A stretch of 64,000 nucleotides of DNA from Nocardioides sp. Soil797 (lineage in GTDB: Bacteria; Actinomycetota; Actinomycetes; Propionibacteriales; Nocardioidaceae): contig LMSR01000020.1 of NCBI GenBank assembly GCA_001429555.1, forward strand, positions 341,417 to 405,416, given 5' to 3'. This document shows positions 27,024 through 34,701 of this stretch, piece by piece. The notes under the pieces are model-generated. The model had not been told where the DNA came from and searched no databases. It worked only from the letters and a program-made list of their open reading frames with translations. How positions within the stretch are numbered: the first letter of the stretch is position 1; every line of letters starts with the position of its first letter. The translations under genes were made by a program, and so were the position numbers.

Positions 27024-28190
27024 ATGTCGAAGGAAGTCCTCGACGGAGTGCGCGACCTGCTCCCGACGTTCCGAGAGCGGGCTGACGAGACCGAGAAGCT
27101 GCGCCAGGTGCCCGACGCATCCGTGAAGGCGCTGGCCGAGACCGGGTTCTTCCGGATGCTCCAGCCGAAACGCTTCGACGGTCTGGAGAGCGACCCCGTC
27201 GACTTCTTCACCGCGGTCAAGGAGATCGCCTCCGCCGACGGTTCGACCGGCTGGATCTCCTCGGTCCTCGGCGTGCACCCGTGGCAGGTCGCGCTCTTCC
27301 CCGACGAGGCCCAGCAGGCCGTGTGGGGCGAGGACACGGCGACGCGGCTGTCCTCCTCCTACGCACCGACGGGCAAGGCGACGCTGACCGAGGGTGGCTA
27401 TCTGCTCTCGGGCAAGTGGTCGTTCTCGTCCGGGTCGGCCCACGCCACCTGGGTGCTGCTCGGCGGGCTGGTCTTCAACGACGAGGACAACGTGGTCGAC
27501 TTCAAGACCTTCATGGTCCCTCGGGAGAACTACGAGATCGTCGACGTCTGGAACGTCGTCGGCCTGCGCGGCACCGGCTCCAACGACATCGTGGTCAAGG
27601 AGGTCTTCGTGCCGGAGAGCTTCACGCTCTCGATGTCCGACACGGGTCGCTGCTTCGGGCCGGGCCAGGAGCAGAACGACAGCAACCTCTACAAGCTGCC
27701 CTTCCACTCGCTGTTCACCTCCACCATCACCACACCCATCGTCGGCATGGCCAGTGGCGCCTACGCCGAGCACGTCGACATGCAGCAGCAGCGAGTGCGC
27801 GCGGCGTACCTCGGTGAGAAAGCGTCTTCCGACCCGTTCGCTGCGGTGCGTATCGCGCGCGCCGGTTCCGAGATCGATGCCGCGTGGGCGCTGCTGATGA
27901 GCAACATCCGCGAGGAACAGGCACAGGTCGAGAAGGGCGAGAAGATCCCACTCAACCTGCGACTGAGGGTCCGTCGCGACCAGGTGCTGGGCACCCAGCG
28001 GGCCATCGATGCAATCGACGCGTTGTTCGAGGCCTCCGGTGGCCGGGCACTGGCCGAAGGCACCTACCTGCAGCGCGCGTGGCGTGACGCGCACGCGGGC
28101 CGGGTGCACGCCGCAAACGATCCCGAGCGGGCGCTGAAGATGTTCGGCGATCTGGAGTTCGGGCACAAGATCGACCCGGGGATGTACTGA
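27024..28190 (+). CDS. hsaA: 3-HSA hydroxylase, oxygenase component
   Basis: 388 residues. Flavin-dependent group D monooxygenase with acyl-CoA dehydrogenase fold: ASADGSTGWISSVLGVHPWQVALFPDEAQ, then LSGKWSFSSGSAHATWVLLGG and VVGLRGTGSNDIVVKEVFVPE. It hydroxylates the phenolic ring A of 3-HSA to the catechol 3,4-DHSA using reduced flavin from HsaB. ATG at 27024 preceded by AGGAGG. First gene of the hsaADCB operon; the open frame upstream is not coding. Confidence 0.95.
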   Translation: MSKEVLDGVRDLLPTFRERADETEKLRQVPDASVKALAETGFFRMLQPKRFDGLESDPVDFFTAVKEIASADGSTGWISSVLGVHPWQVALFPDEAQQAVWGEDTATRLSSSYAPTGKATLTEGGYLLSGKWSFSSGSAHATWVLLGGLVFNDEDNVVDFKTFMVPRENYEIVDVWNVVGLRGTGSNDIVVKEVFVPESFTLSMSDTGRCFGPGQEQNDSNLYKLPFHSLFTSTITTPIVGMASGAYAEHVDMQQQRVRAAYLGEKASSDPFAAVRIARAGSEIDAAWALLMSNIREEQAQVEKGEKIPLNLRLRVRRDQVLGTQRAIDAIDALFEASGGRALAEGTYLQRAWRDAHAGRVHAANDPERALKMFGDLEFGHKIDPGMY

Positions 28191-28192
28191 CC

Positions 28193-29128
28193 GTGACGCT
28201 GACGCAGGACGACGTACGCCGCACCGCGACGGTGGACGGCGTCACCCTCAACTACTACGAGGCCGGCCCGTCGGTCGAGGAGGTTGCCCAGCAACCGTCA
28301 CGAGACCAGGGGAGCAGGCTGCCGCTGGTCATGCTGCACGGTGGCGGCCCCGGAGCCTCCTCGTGGTCAAACTTCGGCAGTGCCCTGCCCGGCTTCGCCC
28401 GGGACTTCCGCACCATCCTGATCGACCAGCCGGGGTTCGGCGGCTCCGACAAGCCGGCTGTGGAGGGCAACTACTTCCGCTTCTCCGCGAAGTACGTCGT
28501 CGGGCTGCTCGACCAGCTCGGCATCGATCGCTTCCACCTCCTGGGCAACAGCCTCGGTGGCGGCACCGCGGTACGCCTGGCGCTGGAGCACCCCGAGCGG
28601 GTCGCCCGCCTGGTGCTGATGGGCCCGGGCGGGCTGTCGCTCAACCTCTTCCATGCCGACCCGACAGAGGGCGTCAAGGCGCTGATGAACTTCGGCGCCG
28701 ACCCGACCCGTGACAACCTGCGTGCCTTCATCTCCACCATGGTGGTGAACCAGGCGCTGGTCACCGATGAGCTCGTCGAGGAGCGGTACGTCGACGCGAC
28801 CGCCCCGGGCTCGCGAGAGGCGATGGCATCGATGGGAGCCTCGTTCTGGAACCCCGACACCTACGAGGACGGGATGCTGTGGCGCGAGGCCCACCGGCTG
28901 CGCCAGCACACCCTGCTCACGTGGGGTCGAGAGGATCGGGTCAACCCGCTCGACGGCGCGTTGGTGGCGCTGAAGACTATCCCCAAGGCGCAGCTCCACG
29001 TCTTCCCGAACTGCGGTCACTGGGCCCAGATCGAGGCGGCCGAGGAGTTTCGACAGGTGGCCACTGCGTTCCTGTCCAACCATGTGGAGAGAACCCGCCG
29101 CGGAGCGGCGACTGGAGGCGCAGAGTGA
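28193..29128 (+). CDS. hsaD: 4,9-DSHA hydrolase (meta-cleavage product hydrolase)
   Basis: 311 residues, alpha/beta hydrolase. The oxyanion region is MLHGGGPGASSWSNF; the catalytic triad is S120 (GNSLGG), D248 (GREDRVNPLD) and H276 (NCGHWAQIE). It cleaves the C-C bond of the ring-A meta-cleavage product 4,9-DSHA, releasing HIP (the C/D-ring indanedione propionate) and a hydroxyhexadienoate. GTG start 2 bp after hsaA. Slightly longer than the M. tuberculosis enzyme because of a Gln/Arg-rich insert near residues 25-40. Confidence 0.96.
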   Translation: MTLTQDDVRRTATVDGVTLNYYEAGPSVEEVAQQPSRDQGSRLPLVMLHGGGPGASSWSNFGSALPGFARDFRTILIDQPGFGGSDKPAVEGNYFRFSAKYVVGLLDQLGIDRFHLLGNSLGGGTAVRLALEHPERVARLVLMGPGGLSLNLFHADPTEGVKALMNFGADPTRDNLRAFISTMVVNQALVTDELVEERYVDATAPGSREAMASMGASFWNPDTYEDGMLWREAHRLRQHTLLTWGREDRVNPLDGALVALKTIPKAQLHVFPNCGHWAQIEAAEEFRQVATAFLSNHVERTRRGAATGGAE

Positions 29129-30024
29129 CGATCGACATCAAGTCCATGGGCTACGTGCGTGTGGCATCGAGCGACCTCGAGCAATGGCGCCACTTCGCCG
29201 GCAAGGTGCTCGGGTTGGCCGAGGGGCGCGGTCCGGATCCGGAGAACCTCTACTACCGCATCGACGAGGTCTCGGCGCGACTGGTGGTCTTCCCCTCCGA
29301 CGTCGACCGCCTGGAGGCCACCGGCTGGGAGGTCGCCGACCACCAGGCCCTGCAGGAGGCACGTGAACACCTGCAGAAGGCAGGCGTGCCGTTCGAGGAG
29401 GGCACCGCCGAGGAGCTGGCCGAACGCCGGGTGCAGGAGCTGCTGCGCTTCCAGGACCCCTGGGAGAACGTCTTCGAGCTCTTCCACGGCATCACGTATG
29501 AATCGCGCCCGGTGGTCACGCCGTACGCCGCGAAGTTCGTCACTGGCGACCAGGGCATGGGGCACATCGTCGTACCGGTCACCGACGACGTGGAAGCACT
29601 GCGGTTCTACACCGAGGTGCTCGGCTTCCGACTGCGTGACTCCATGAGCATGCCGGGGGAGTTCGTCGGCAAGGAGCCGGGATCCAAGGTCTGGTTGCGC
29701 TTTCTGGGGGTCAACCCCCGCCACCACTCCCTGGCGTTCCTGCCGATGCCTAACCCGAGCAAGTGCGTGCACATCATGCTCGAGGTCGACAGGCTCGACG
29801 ACGTGGGCCGTGCCCTGGAACGGGTGAAGAAGCACAAGGCACCGCTGAGTGCGACCCTCGGTCGGCACATGAACGACGAGATGGTCTCGTTCTACGTGAG
29901 GTCACCGGGCGGCTTCGACGTGGAGTTCGGCACCGAGGGCCTGCAGGTCGACGACTCACGCTGGGTTGCGCGCGAGTCCACCGCGGTCTCCTACTGGGGG
30001 CATGACTTCGGTGGCGGAGCCTGA
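29125..30024 (+). CDS. hsaC: 3,4-DHSA extradiol dioxygenase
   Basis: 299 residues, two-domain type I extradiol dioxygenase (vicinal oxygen chelate fold). Likely Fe(II) ligands: H147 (GMGHIVVPV), H200 or H201 (NPRHHSLAF) and E267 (GGFDVEFG). It performs meta-cleavage of the catechol ring of 3,4-DHSA. The GTG at 29125 overlaps the hsaD stop (GTGA), as expected in this operon. Confidence 0.96.
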   Translation: MTIDIKSMGYVRVASSDLEQWRHFAGKVLGLAEGRGPDPENLYYRIDEVSARLVVFPSDVDRLEATGWEVADHQALQEAREHLQKAGVPFEEGTAEELAERRVQELLRFQDPWENVFELFHGITYESRPVVTPYAAKFVTGDQGMGHIVVPVTDDVEALRFYTEVLGFRLRDSMSMPGEFVGKEPGSKVWLRFLGVNPRHHSLAFLPMPNPSKCVHIMLEVDRLDDVGRALERVKKHKAPLSATLGRHMNDEMVSFYVRSPGGFDVEFGTEGLQVDDSRWVARESTAVSYWGHDFGGGA

Positions 30025-30040
30025 CGACACAATGGGTGCC

Positions 30041-30673
30041 ATGACCGATCGAGACATCCCGTCCGGGATGAGTGACGACGCACGCGAGTCGTGGCCTCCG
30101 CCCGCCCTGATCGAGTCCTTCCTCGGGAACTTCAACTTCGAGTTCCGTCCCGGTGAGGACGCAGACATCGCCGACACAGCGGCCGCCCAGGCCGCGGCGC
30201 GTCGGTTCCGTGACGTGCTGGGTCGCTATGCGAGCGGGGTCACCGTGGTCACGTCGATGTCCGACGACGAACCGGTCGGGATGACCTGCCAGTCGTTCTC
30301 GTCGGTGTCGCTCGACCCGCCGCTGGTCACGTTCATCCCGGCCAAGACCTCGCGGGCCTGGCCGTTGATGCAGCGTGCCGGTCACTTCTGCGTGAACTTC
30401 CTGTCCGACGGGCAGGAGGCGCTCTCGAACACGATGGCCAGTCGGGGTGTCGACAAGTTCGCCGGCCTCGAGTGGTCCCTGTCGAAGACCGGTGCGCCGA
30501 TGTTCGACGGCATCGTGGGCCACGTCGACTGCACCATCCACGCCGTTCATGAGGCCGGAGACCACTACATCGTGGTCGGACGGGTGCAGGACATGGACTT
30601 CAGGGTCGACGCCGACGGATCTTCGCCCGACCCGTTGCTCTACTTCCAGGGCGCCTACCGCACTCTCGGCTGA
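30041..30673 (+). CDS. hsaB: 3-HSA hydroxylase, flavin reductase component
   Basis: About 210 residues from the ATG at 30041; ATGs at 30032 and 30068 in the same frame are alternatives, and none has a strong ribosome binding site. The flavin reductase core starts at FRDVLGRYASGVTVVTSM, followed by VGMTCQSFSSVSLDPPLVTF and HFCVNFLSDGQEALS. It supplies reduced FMN to HsaA. Compared with the M. tuberculosis protein there is an N-terminal extension (about 45 residues, with WPPPALIESFLGNFNFEF) and a shorter C-terminus. Confidence 0.92.
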   Translation: MTDRDIPSGMSDDARESWPPPALIESFLGNFNFEFRPGEDADIADTAAAQAAARRFRDVLGRYASGVTVVTSMSDDEPVGMTCQSFSSVSLDPPLVTFIPAKTSRAWPLMQRAGHFCVNFLSDGQEALSNTMASRGVDKFAGLEWSLSKTGAPMFDGIVGHVDCTIHAVHEAGDHYIVVGRVQDMDFRVDADGSSPDPLLYFQGAYRTLG

Positions 30674-30715
30674 GACGCCGGCCACGGAGCGACGCCACGT
30701 GTCACACTCTCTGCC

Positions 30716-31195
30716 GTGAGCCAGGACGACTTCGACGCCGTGGATGCGGAGCTTCCGGCCGACCCCGGCGACGACTTCTCGACACGTCTCGTGCGGCGCT
30801 TCCTGCGACTGTGCGAGAGCCCACGGACCCGTGAGCGAATGCTGCGCCTGGTCCGCGCGAGCGTGACCGACGCCAGCTCCGCTCAACGCTTCTACGGCTT
30901 CCTCAACAAGCGGATGAACGGCCTCATGGGGCGCCGGGTCCACTTGTCCACCTCACGGATCGAGCTGGTGGGCTCGCAGCTGATCGGGCTGGCGATGCTG
31001 CGCTACGTGCTCGAGGTGGATCCGGTGGCCTCGATGAGCATCGACGAGCTGGTGCCGATGGCAGCCGCCGGAGTCAGGGGCGTGCTGCGCAGCGAGCCCG
31101 GCGTCGATGACAGGAGGGATGCGGACGGCGCCGCCGATCGCCCCGACGTTGCGGAGCTGCTCACCGGATATCGAGCCACGGGCCGCCCCCTCTGA
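30716..31195 (+). CDS. TetR-type effector domain without a DNA-binding domain
   Basis: 159 residues. The sequence LCESPRTRERMLRLVRAS through TSRIELVGSQLIGLAMLRYVLEVDPVASMSIDELV is that of the C-terminal ligand/dimer domain of a subgroup of TetR regulators. The HTH that should precede it is absent, and the 42 bp upstream do not encode one in any frame. GTG start, 42 bp after hsaB. It could be a relic, or a dominant partner of a full TetR protein; I cannot choose. Confidence 0.7.
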   Translation: MSQDDFDAVDAELPADPGDDFSTRLVRRFLRLCESPRTRERMLRLVRASVTDASSAQRFYGFLNKRMNGLMGRRVHLSTSRIELVGSQLIGLAMLRYVLEVDPVASMSIDELVPMAAAGVRGVLRSEPGVDDRRDADGAADRPDVAELLTGYRATGRPL

Positions 31196-31210
31196 ACCTG
31201 CCGCACGGCC

Positions 31211-31972
31211 CTAGCGCTTGAAGGCCGGCTTCTCCTTCGCCAGGAACGCGCGGACACCTTCTCGGAAGTCACTGCCGGTGTAGACCTCGCGGAGCAAGGC
31301 GTCGTCCCCGTCGGGTGCCTTCTCGAGCAGGTCTGCCCGGGCCACGAGCTGCTGCTTCGTGGCGCTGAGCGTGACACCGGAAGCCCGGCCGATCCCCTCG
31401 ACCACGTTGGCCACCTCGGCATCCAGGTCGTCGGTGACGGACATCAACGCGCCCACGGCGTATGCACGGTCGGCGTCGACCAGCCGGGAGGCGAGCAGCA
31501 TCTCCCTGGTCAGGGACTCGCCGAAGACCGCGGCGCACCGGTAGACGATGGGAGCAGCCAGGGCATTGCCGAGGGTGCGGGCGATCGGATAGCCGAATCG
31601 TGAGCCCGGGGTGGCGATGCGCAGGTCGCAGTGGGTGGCCACCGCCAGCCCACCGCCGACACAGACGCCGTCGATCGCGGCGATGGTGACCTGCGGCAGG
31701 GCGAAGAGCTTCTGCAGCAGTTCACGGATCCAGTTCTCGTAGGCAACCGCATCGGCCTCGAGGAAGTCGGAGATCTCGTTGCCTGCGGCGAAGGCCCGAC
31801 CTCCCGCACCCCGCAGCACCACCACCTTGGTCGACGAGTCGTCGGCGAGCTCGTCGCAGAGGTGGCGGATGCCGGCGTACATCGCCTGGGTGAAGGCGTT
31901 GTGGCGCTCGGGCCGGTTGAAGGTGACGGTCACTGCTCCGTGGGTGCGGGAGATCTCGAGTTCATCAGGCAC
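31211..31972 (-). CDS. Enoyl-CoA hydratase/isomerase family protein
   Basis: 253 residues from the GTG at 31972. Crotonase fold: ERHNAFTQAMYAGIRHL, the oxyanion loop GRAFAAGNEISDF, then AAIDGVCVGGGLAVATHCDLRIATPGSRFGYP. The first catalytic Glu position of hydratases is not clearly kept (VCVGGGLAVA), so an isomerase or lyase role is possible. Substrate unknown; the location between steroid blocks makes an acyl-CoA role likely. It converges on the TetR-like gene. Confidence 0.87.
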   Translation of the reverse strand: MPDELEISRTHGAVTVTFNRPERHNAFTQAMYAGIRHLCDELADDSSTKVVVLRGAGGRAFAAGNEISDFLEADAVAYENWIRELLQKLFALPQVTIAAIDGVCVGGGLAVATHCDLRIATPGSRFGYPIARTLGNALAAPIVYRCAAVFGESLTREMLLASRLVDADRAYAVGALMSVTDDLDAEVANVVEGIGRASGVTLSATKQQLVARADLLEKAPDGDDALLREVYTGSDFREGVRAFLAKEKPAFKR

Positions 31973-32062
31973 GAGGGCAGCGTACGGGGAGCCGCCGGGG
32001 CACCCAGACCTGCGTACCGTGGACGAGACGGGGTGAGTCGGCGTCTGCACATGCGGCCACGT

Positions 32063-32151
32063 GTACCGATGAACGGGAAGAACCACCCGCCGCCGCCCGG
32101 CGCGAGCGTGAACTGATCAACTCGATGGTCCTTCTGCCCGTTCATCGGTAC
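32063..32151. repeat. Long-spaced perfect inverted repeat
   Basis: GTACCGATGAACGGG (32063-32077) and CCCGTTCATCGGTAC (32137-32151) are perfectly complementary over 15 bp, separated by 59 bp, with weaker pairing continuing inward for about 10 bp. It fills most of the gap between the enoyl-CoA hydratase start and the end of the CitE-like gene. It could form a long hairpin in RNA of either strand, or be a remnant of a mobile element. Confidence 0.75.
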
Positions 32152-32244
32152 GTCGCACCGACGCGGCGTGCGCACGCGGTGCAGTGAGCCGGAGCGCGCT
32201 GGGTCAGGCAGTCACGCGCGCGTCACGATGGCCGGCGCCCCGTG

Positions 32245-33111
32245 TCATTCGGCGAGAGCGGTGATCGCCTCGTGGATGTCGAGCGTGCGTTGGGCGGACT
32301 CGACGTGGAGGTTCTCCACCATCTTGCCGTTGTAGGTCACGACGCCGGACCCCTTGCCGTCCTCGAACGCCTGGATCAGTCCCCGGGCATCCTCGACGGC
32401 CTGCTCGGAGGGGGCGAACGCGGTGTTGGCACCCTCGACCTGGCCGGGGTGGATCAGGGTCTTCCCGTCGAAGCCCATCTCGCGGCCCTGCTGACACTCG
32501 GCCAGGAAACCGTCGAGGTTCTTCACGTCGTTGTAGACACCGTCGATGACGGCGATGCCGGCAGCACGGCCGGCCAGCAGCGCGGTGTGCAGGCTCGGCA
32601 GGATCGGCTGACGACCGGGCACGTGCTCGGCGTAGAGCTCCTTGACCAGATCGTTCGTGCCGAGCACGAACGCGCCGAGTCGCTCGGAGGCACGAGCGAT
32701 CGCGAGTGCATCGAGGATCGCGATCGGAGTCTCGACCATGGCCCAGAGCTTGGTGTGCTCGGGGGCTCCGGCCTTCTCCATCGCGGCGACGAGCTGCTTG
32801 ACCTCGTCGGCGGAGTTGACCTTGGGCACCACGATCGCGGCCGGGCCGGCCTTGGACGCGGCCTCGATGTCGGCGTCGTGCCACTCGGTGCCGATGCCGT
32901 TGACCCGGATGGTCACGGTGCGTCGGCCATAGTCACCGCTGGCCGCCGCGGCTGCCGCAGTCTCGCGCGCCGCCGGCTTGGCATCGGGAGCGACCGCGTC
33001 CTCGAGGTCGAGGATCAGGCCGTCGCAGGCGATGGACTTGGCCTTCTCCAGCGCCCGCTCGTTGGAGCTGGGCATGTAGAGCACGGAGCGAAGGGGGGTG
33101 AACTCGGTCAT
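32245..33111 (-). CDS. HpcH/HpaI aldolase / CitE-like acyl-CoA lyase
   Basis: 288 residues, usual length for stand-alone CitE-like proteins. Motifs: LRSVLYMPSSNERALEKAKSI, ILDLEDAVAPDAKPAAR, VVPKVNSADEVKQL, AMVETPIAILDALAIA and FDGKTLIHPGQVEGANTAF. Family members cleave beta-hydroxyacyl-CoA thioesters such as malyl-CoA or citramalyl-CoA with Mg. It lies 1 bp after a second, larger lyase gene, so the two are one operon. Confidence 0.9.
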   Translation of the reverse strand: MTEFTPLRSVLYMPSSNERALEKAKSIACDGLILDLEDAVAPDAKPAARETAAAAAASGDYGRRTVTIRVNGIGTEWHDADIEAASKAGPAAIVVPKVNSADEVKQLVAAMEKAGAPEHTKLWAMVETPIAILDALAIARASERLGAFVLGTNDLVKELYAEHVPGRQPILPSLHTALLAGRAAGIAVIDGVYNDVKNLDGFLAECQQGREMGFDGKTLIHPGQVEGANTAFAPSEQAVEDARGLIQAFEDGKGSGVVTYNGKMVENLHVESAQRTLDIHEAITALAE

Positions 33112-33112
33112 G

Positions 33113-34195
33113 TCAGGCCTCCGGCGTCTCGATGGCGTCGTAGAGCTCCTTGAGCTCGGGGTCGATGGCGGCCAGCTGGTCGGCCAGCTCGACCTGCACC
33201 AGGCACTGCTTGAGTGAGGCGTCGTCCTCCATCTTGCCGTCGATCATCACCGCACCGGTGCCGTCGCCCATGGCGGCGATCACCCGACGGGCGTGGGTGA
33301 CGTCCTCGACGCTCGGTGCGAAGACCCGGTTGGCGATGCCGATCTGCACGGGGTGCAGCGACCAGGCGCCGACGCAGCCGAGGAGGAACGCGTTGCGGAA
33401 CTGGTCCTCGCAGGCCACGGTGTCCTTGATGTCACCGAACGGACCCCAGTAGGGGAAGATCCCGTGCATCACGCAGGCGTCGACCATGCGCGCGATCGTG
33501 TAGTGGTAGAGGTCCTGCTGGTACGTCGAGCGCTCGGCGTCGTAGGCGAAACCGCCGTCGTCGGTGCGCGGGGCATCGCCTCGCACCAGGTAGCCGGGGT
33601 GGGGCCCACCGACACGGGTGGTCTTCATCCGGCGATCGGCGGCCAGGTCGGCCGGGCCGAGGGAGAGACCCTGCATCCGCGGCGAGGCTCCGCAGATCTC
33701 CTCGATGTTCGCCACGCCACGGGCAGTCTCGAGGATGGCGTGCACCTGGATCGGCTTCTCGATGCCGACCTTGGCCTCGAGCTGGGCGAGGATCCGGTCG
33801 ATGTAGTGGATGTCTTCGGCGCCCTGGACCTTGGGCACCATGATGACGTCGAGCTTGTCGCCGATGGCCGGCACCAGGGTGGTCAGGTCATCGAGCACCC
33901 AAGGGGAGTCGAGGGAATTGATCCGAGTCCAGAACTGGGTCGGCCCGAAGTCTGTCTCCTGGCCGATCCTGACCAGGCCGTTGCGGGCCTTCTCCTTGTT
34001 CTCGGCCTTGACTGCGTCCTCGAGGTTGCCCAGGAGGACGTCGGTGGTGCCGACCATGGCCGGGATCTTCGCCGCCATCTTCTCGTTGCCGGGATCGAAG
34101 AAGTGGATCGCCCGGGACGGGCGGGCCGGAATCTCACGCAGTGGTGCGGGGGCACCCACCGCGAGTGGGGCGAAGAAGTCCTTGGCGGTTCGCAA
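33113..34195 (-). CDS. HpcH/HpaI aldolase / malyl-CoA lyase-like protein
   Basis: 360 residues from the TTG at 34195, which has GAGGAG at ideal distance. Motifs: AIHFFDPGNEKMAAKIPAMV, LLGNLEDAVKAENKEKAR, MVPKVQGAEDIHYIDRIL, ILETARGVANIEEICGASPRM and GLSLGPADLAADRRM. It is closer to the longer beta-methylmalyl/malyl-CoA lyase group than to the 288-residue neighbour. The reaction is probably retro-Claisen cleavage of a beta-hydroxy-dicarboxylyl-CoA; the substrate is unknown. Confidence 0.88.
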   Translation of the reverse strand: MRTAKDFFAPLAVGAPAPLREIPARPSRAIHFFDPGNEKMAAKIPAMVGTTDVLLGNLEDAVKAENKEKARNGLVRIGQETDFGPTQFWTRINSLDSPWVLDDLTTLVPAIGDKLDVIMVPKVQGAEDIHYIDRILAQLEAKVGIEKPIQVHAILETARGVANIEEICGASPRMQGLSLGPADLAADRRMKTTRVGGPHPGYLVRGDAPRTDDGGFAYDAERSTYQQDLYHYTIARMVDACVMHGIFPYWGPFGDIKDTVACEDQFRNAFLLGCVGAWSLHPVQIGIANRVFAPSVEDVTHARRVIAAMGDGTGAVMIDGKMEDDASLKQCLVQVELADQLAAIDPELKELYDAIETPEA

Positions 34196-34307
34196 CGTTC
34201 TGCTCCTCGAAGAGTGTGTGCGGACGCGCCGCCTCGACGGCACGGCCGGTTTCAGGGCGAACCTAGCAGGGCTCGGGCCTGTTCAGGTATGACCCTTCAC
34301 ACGCGAG

Positions 34308-34352
34308 ACATCGGGGAAGTCCCGGGGTGCTTCTAAGGCATCTTCCCGATGT
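34308..34352 (+). promoter_or_regulatory. Hairpin in the leader of the WhiB7-like gene
   Basis: ACATCGGGGAAG (34308-34319) pairs with CTTCCCGATGT (34342-34352) with a single bulged G, around a 22-nt loop. It lies 33 bp before the GTG start. Mycobacterial whiB7 is controlled by a transcribed leader with attenuation, so this hairpin is a candidate attenuator; no T-run follows. Confidence 0.5.
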
Positions 34353-34384
34353 GTCGGGCTACCTCAGACCGCCACTGTGAGGGG

Positions 34385-34615
34385 GTGTCCACACCTCCCT
34401 GCAGTCAGGAACCCCAACTGTTCTTCGCCGAGCACCCGGCGGCCCTCAATCGCGCGCGTGAGTTGTGCGCGACGTGCCCGTTGCTCGCCGAATGCCTCGC
34501 CGGAGCGCTCGAGCGGCAGGAGCCGTACGGCGTCTGGGGTGGCCAGATCCTGGTTCAGGGGCAGGTGGTGGCGGAGAAGCGCGGCCGAGGTCGCCCCCGC
34601 AAGGACGCCGCCTGA
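34385..34615 (+). CDS. whiB7: WhiB7-like iron-sulphur regulator with AT-hook
   Basis: 76 residues from the GTG at 34385 (88 from the ATG at 34349, whose codon lies in the leader hairpin). The four Fe-S cysteines are C6, C28, C31 and C37 (LCATCPLLAEC), followed by the GVWGG turn in EPYGVWGG and a C-terminal AT-hook RGRGRPRKDA. The AT-hook and its spacing are typical of WhiB7, which works with the primary sigma factor to activate antibiotic-resistance genes. No resistance gene is adjacent. Confidence 0.85.
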   Translation: MSTPPCSQEPQLFFAEHPAALNRARELCATCPLLAECLAGALERQEPYGVWGGQILVQGQVVAEKRGRGRPRKDAA

Positions 34616-34701
34616 TCCGCCCCTGCCCGTCGGACGCCTCACCCAAAGCGCCGTCGTGCGCAGTCTGTTGACCGACCGGCCCAGGCTTCAGGGACCTCCC
34701 A

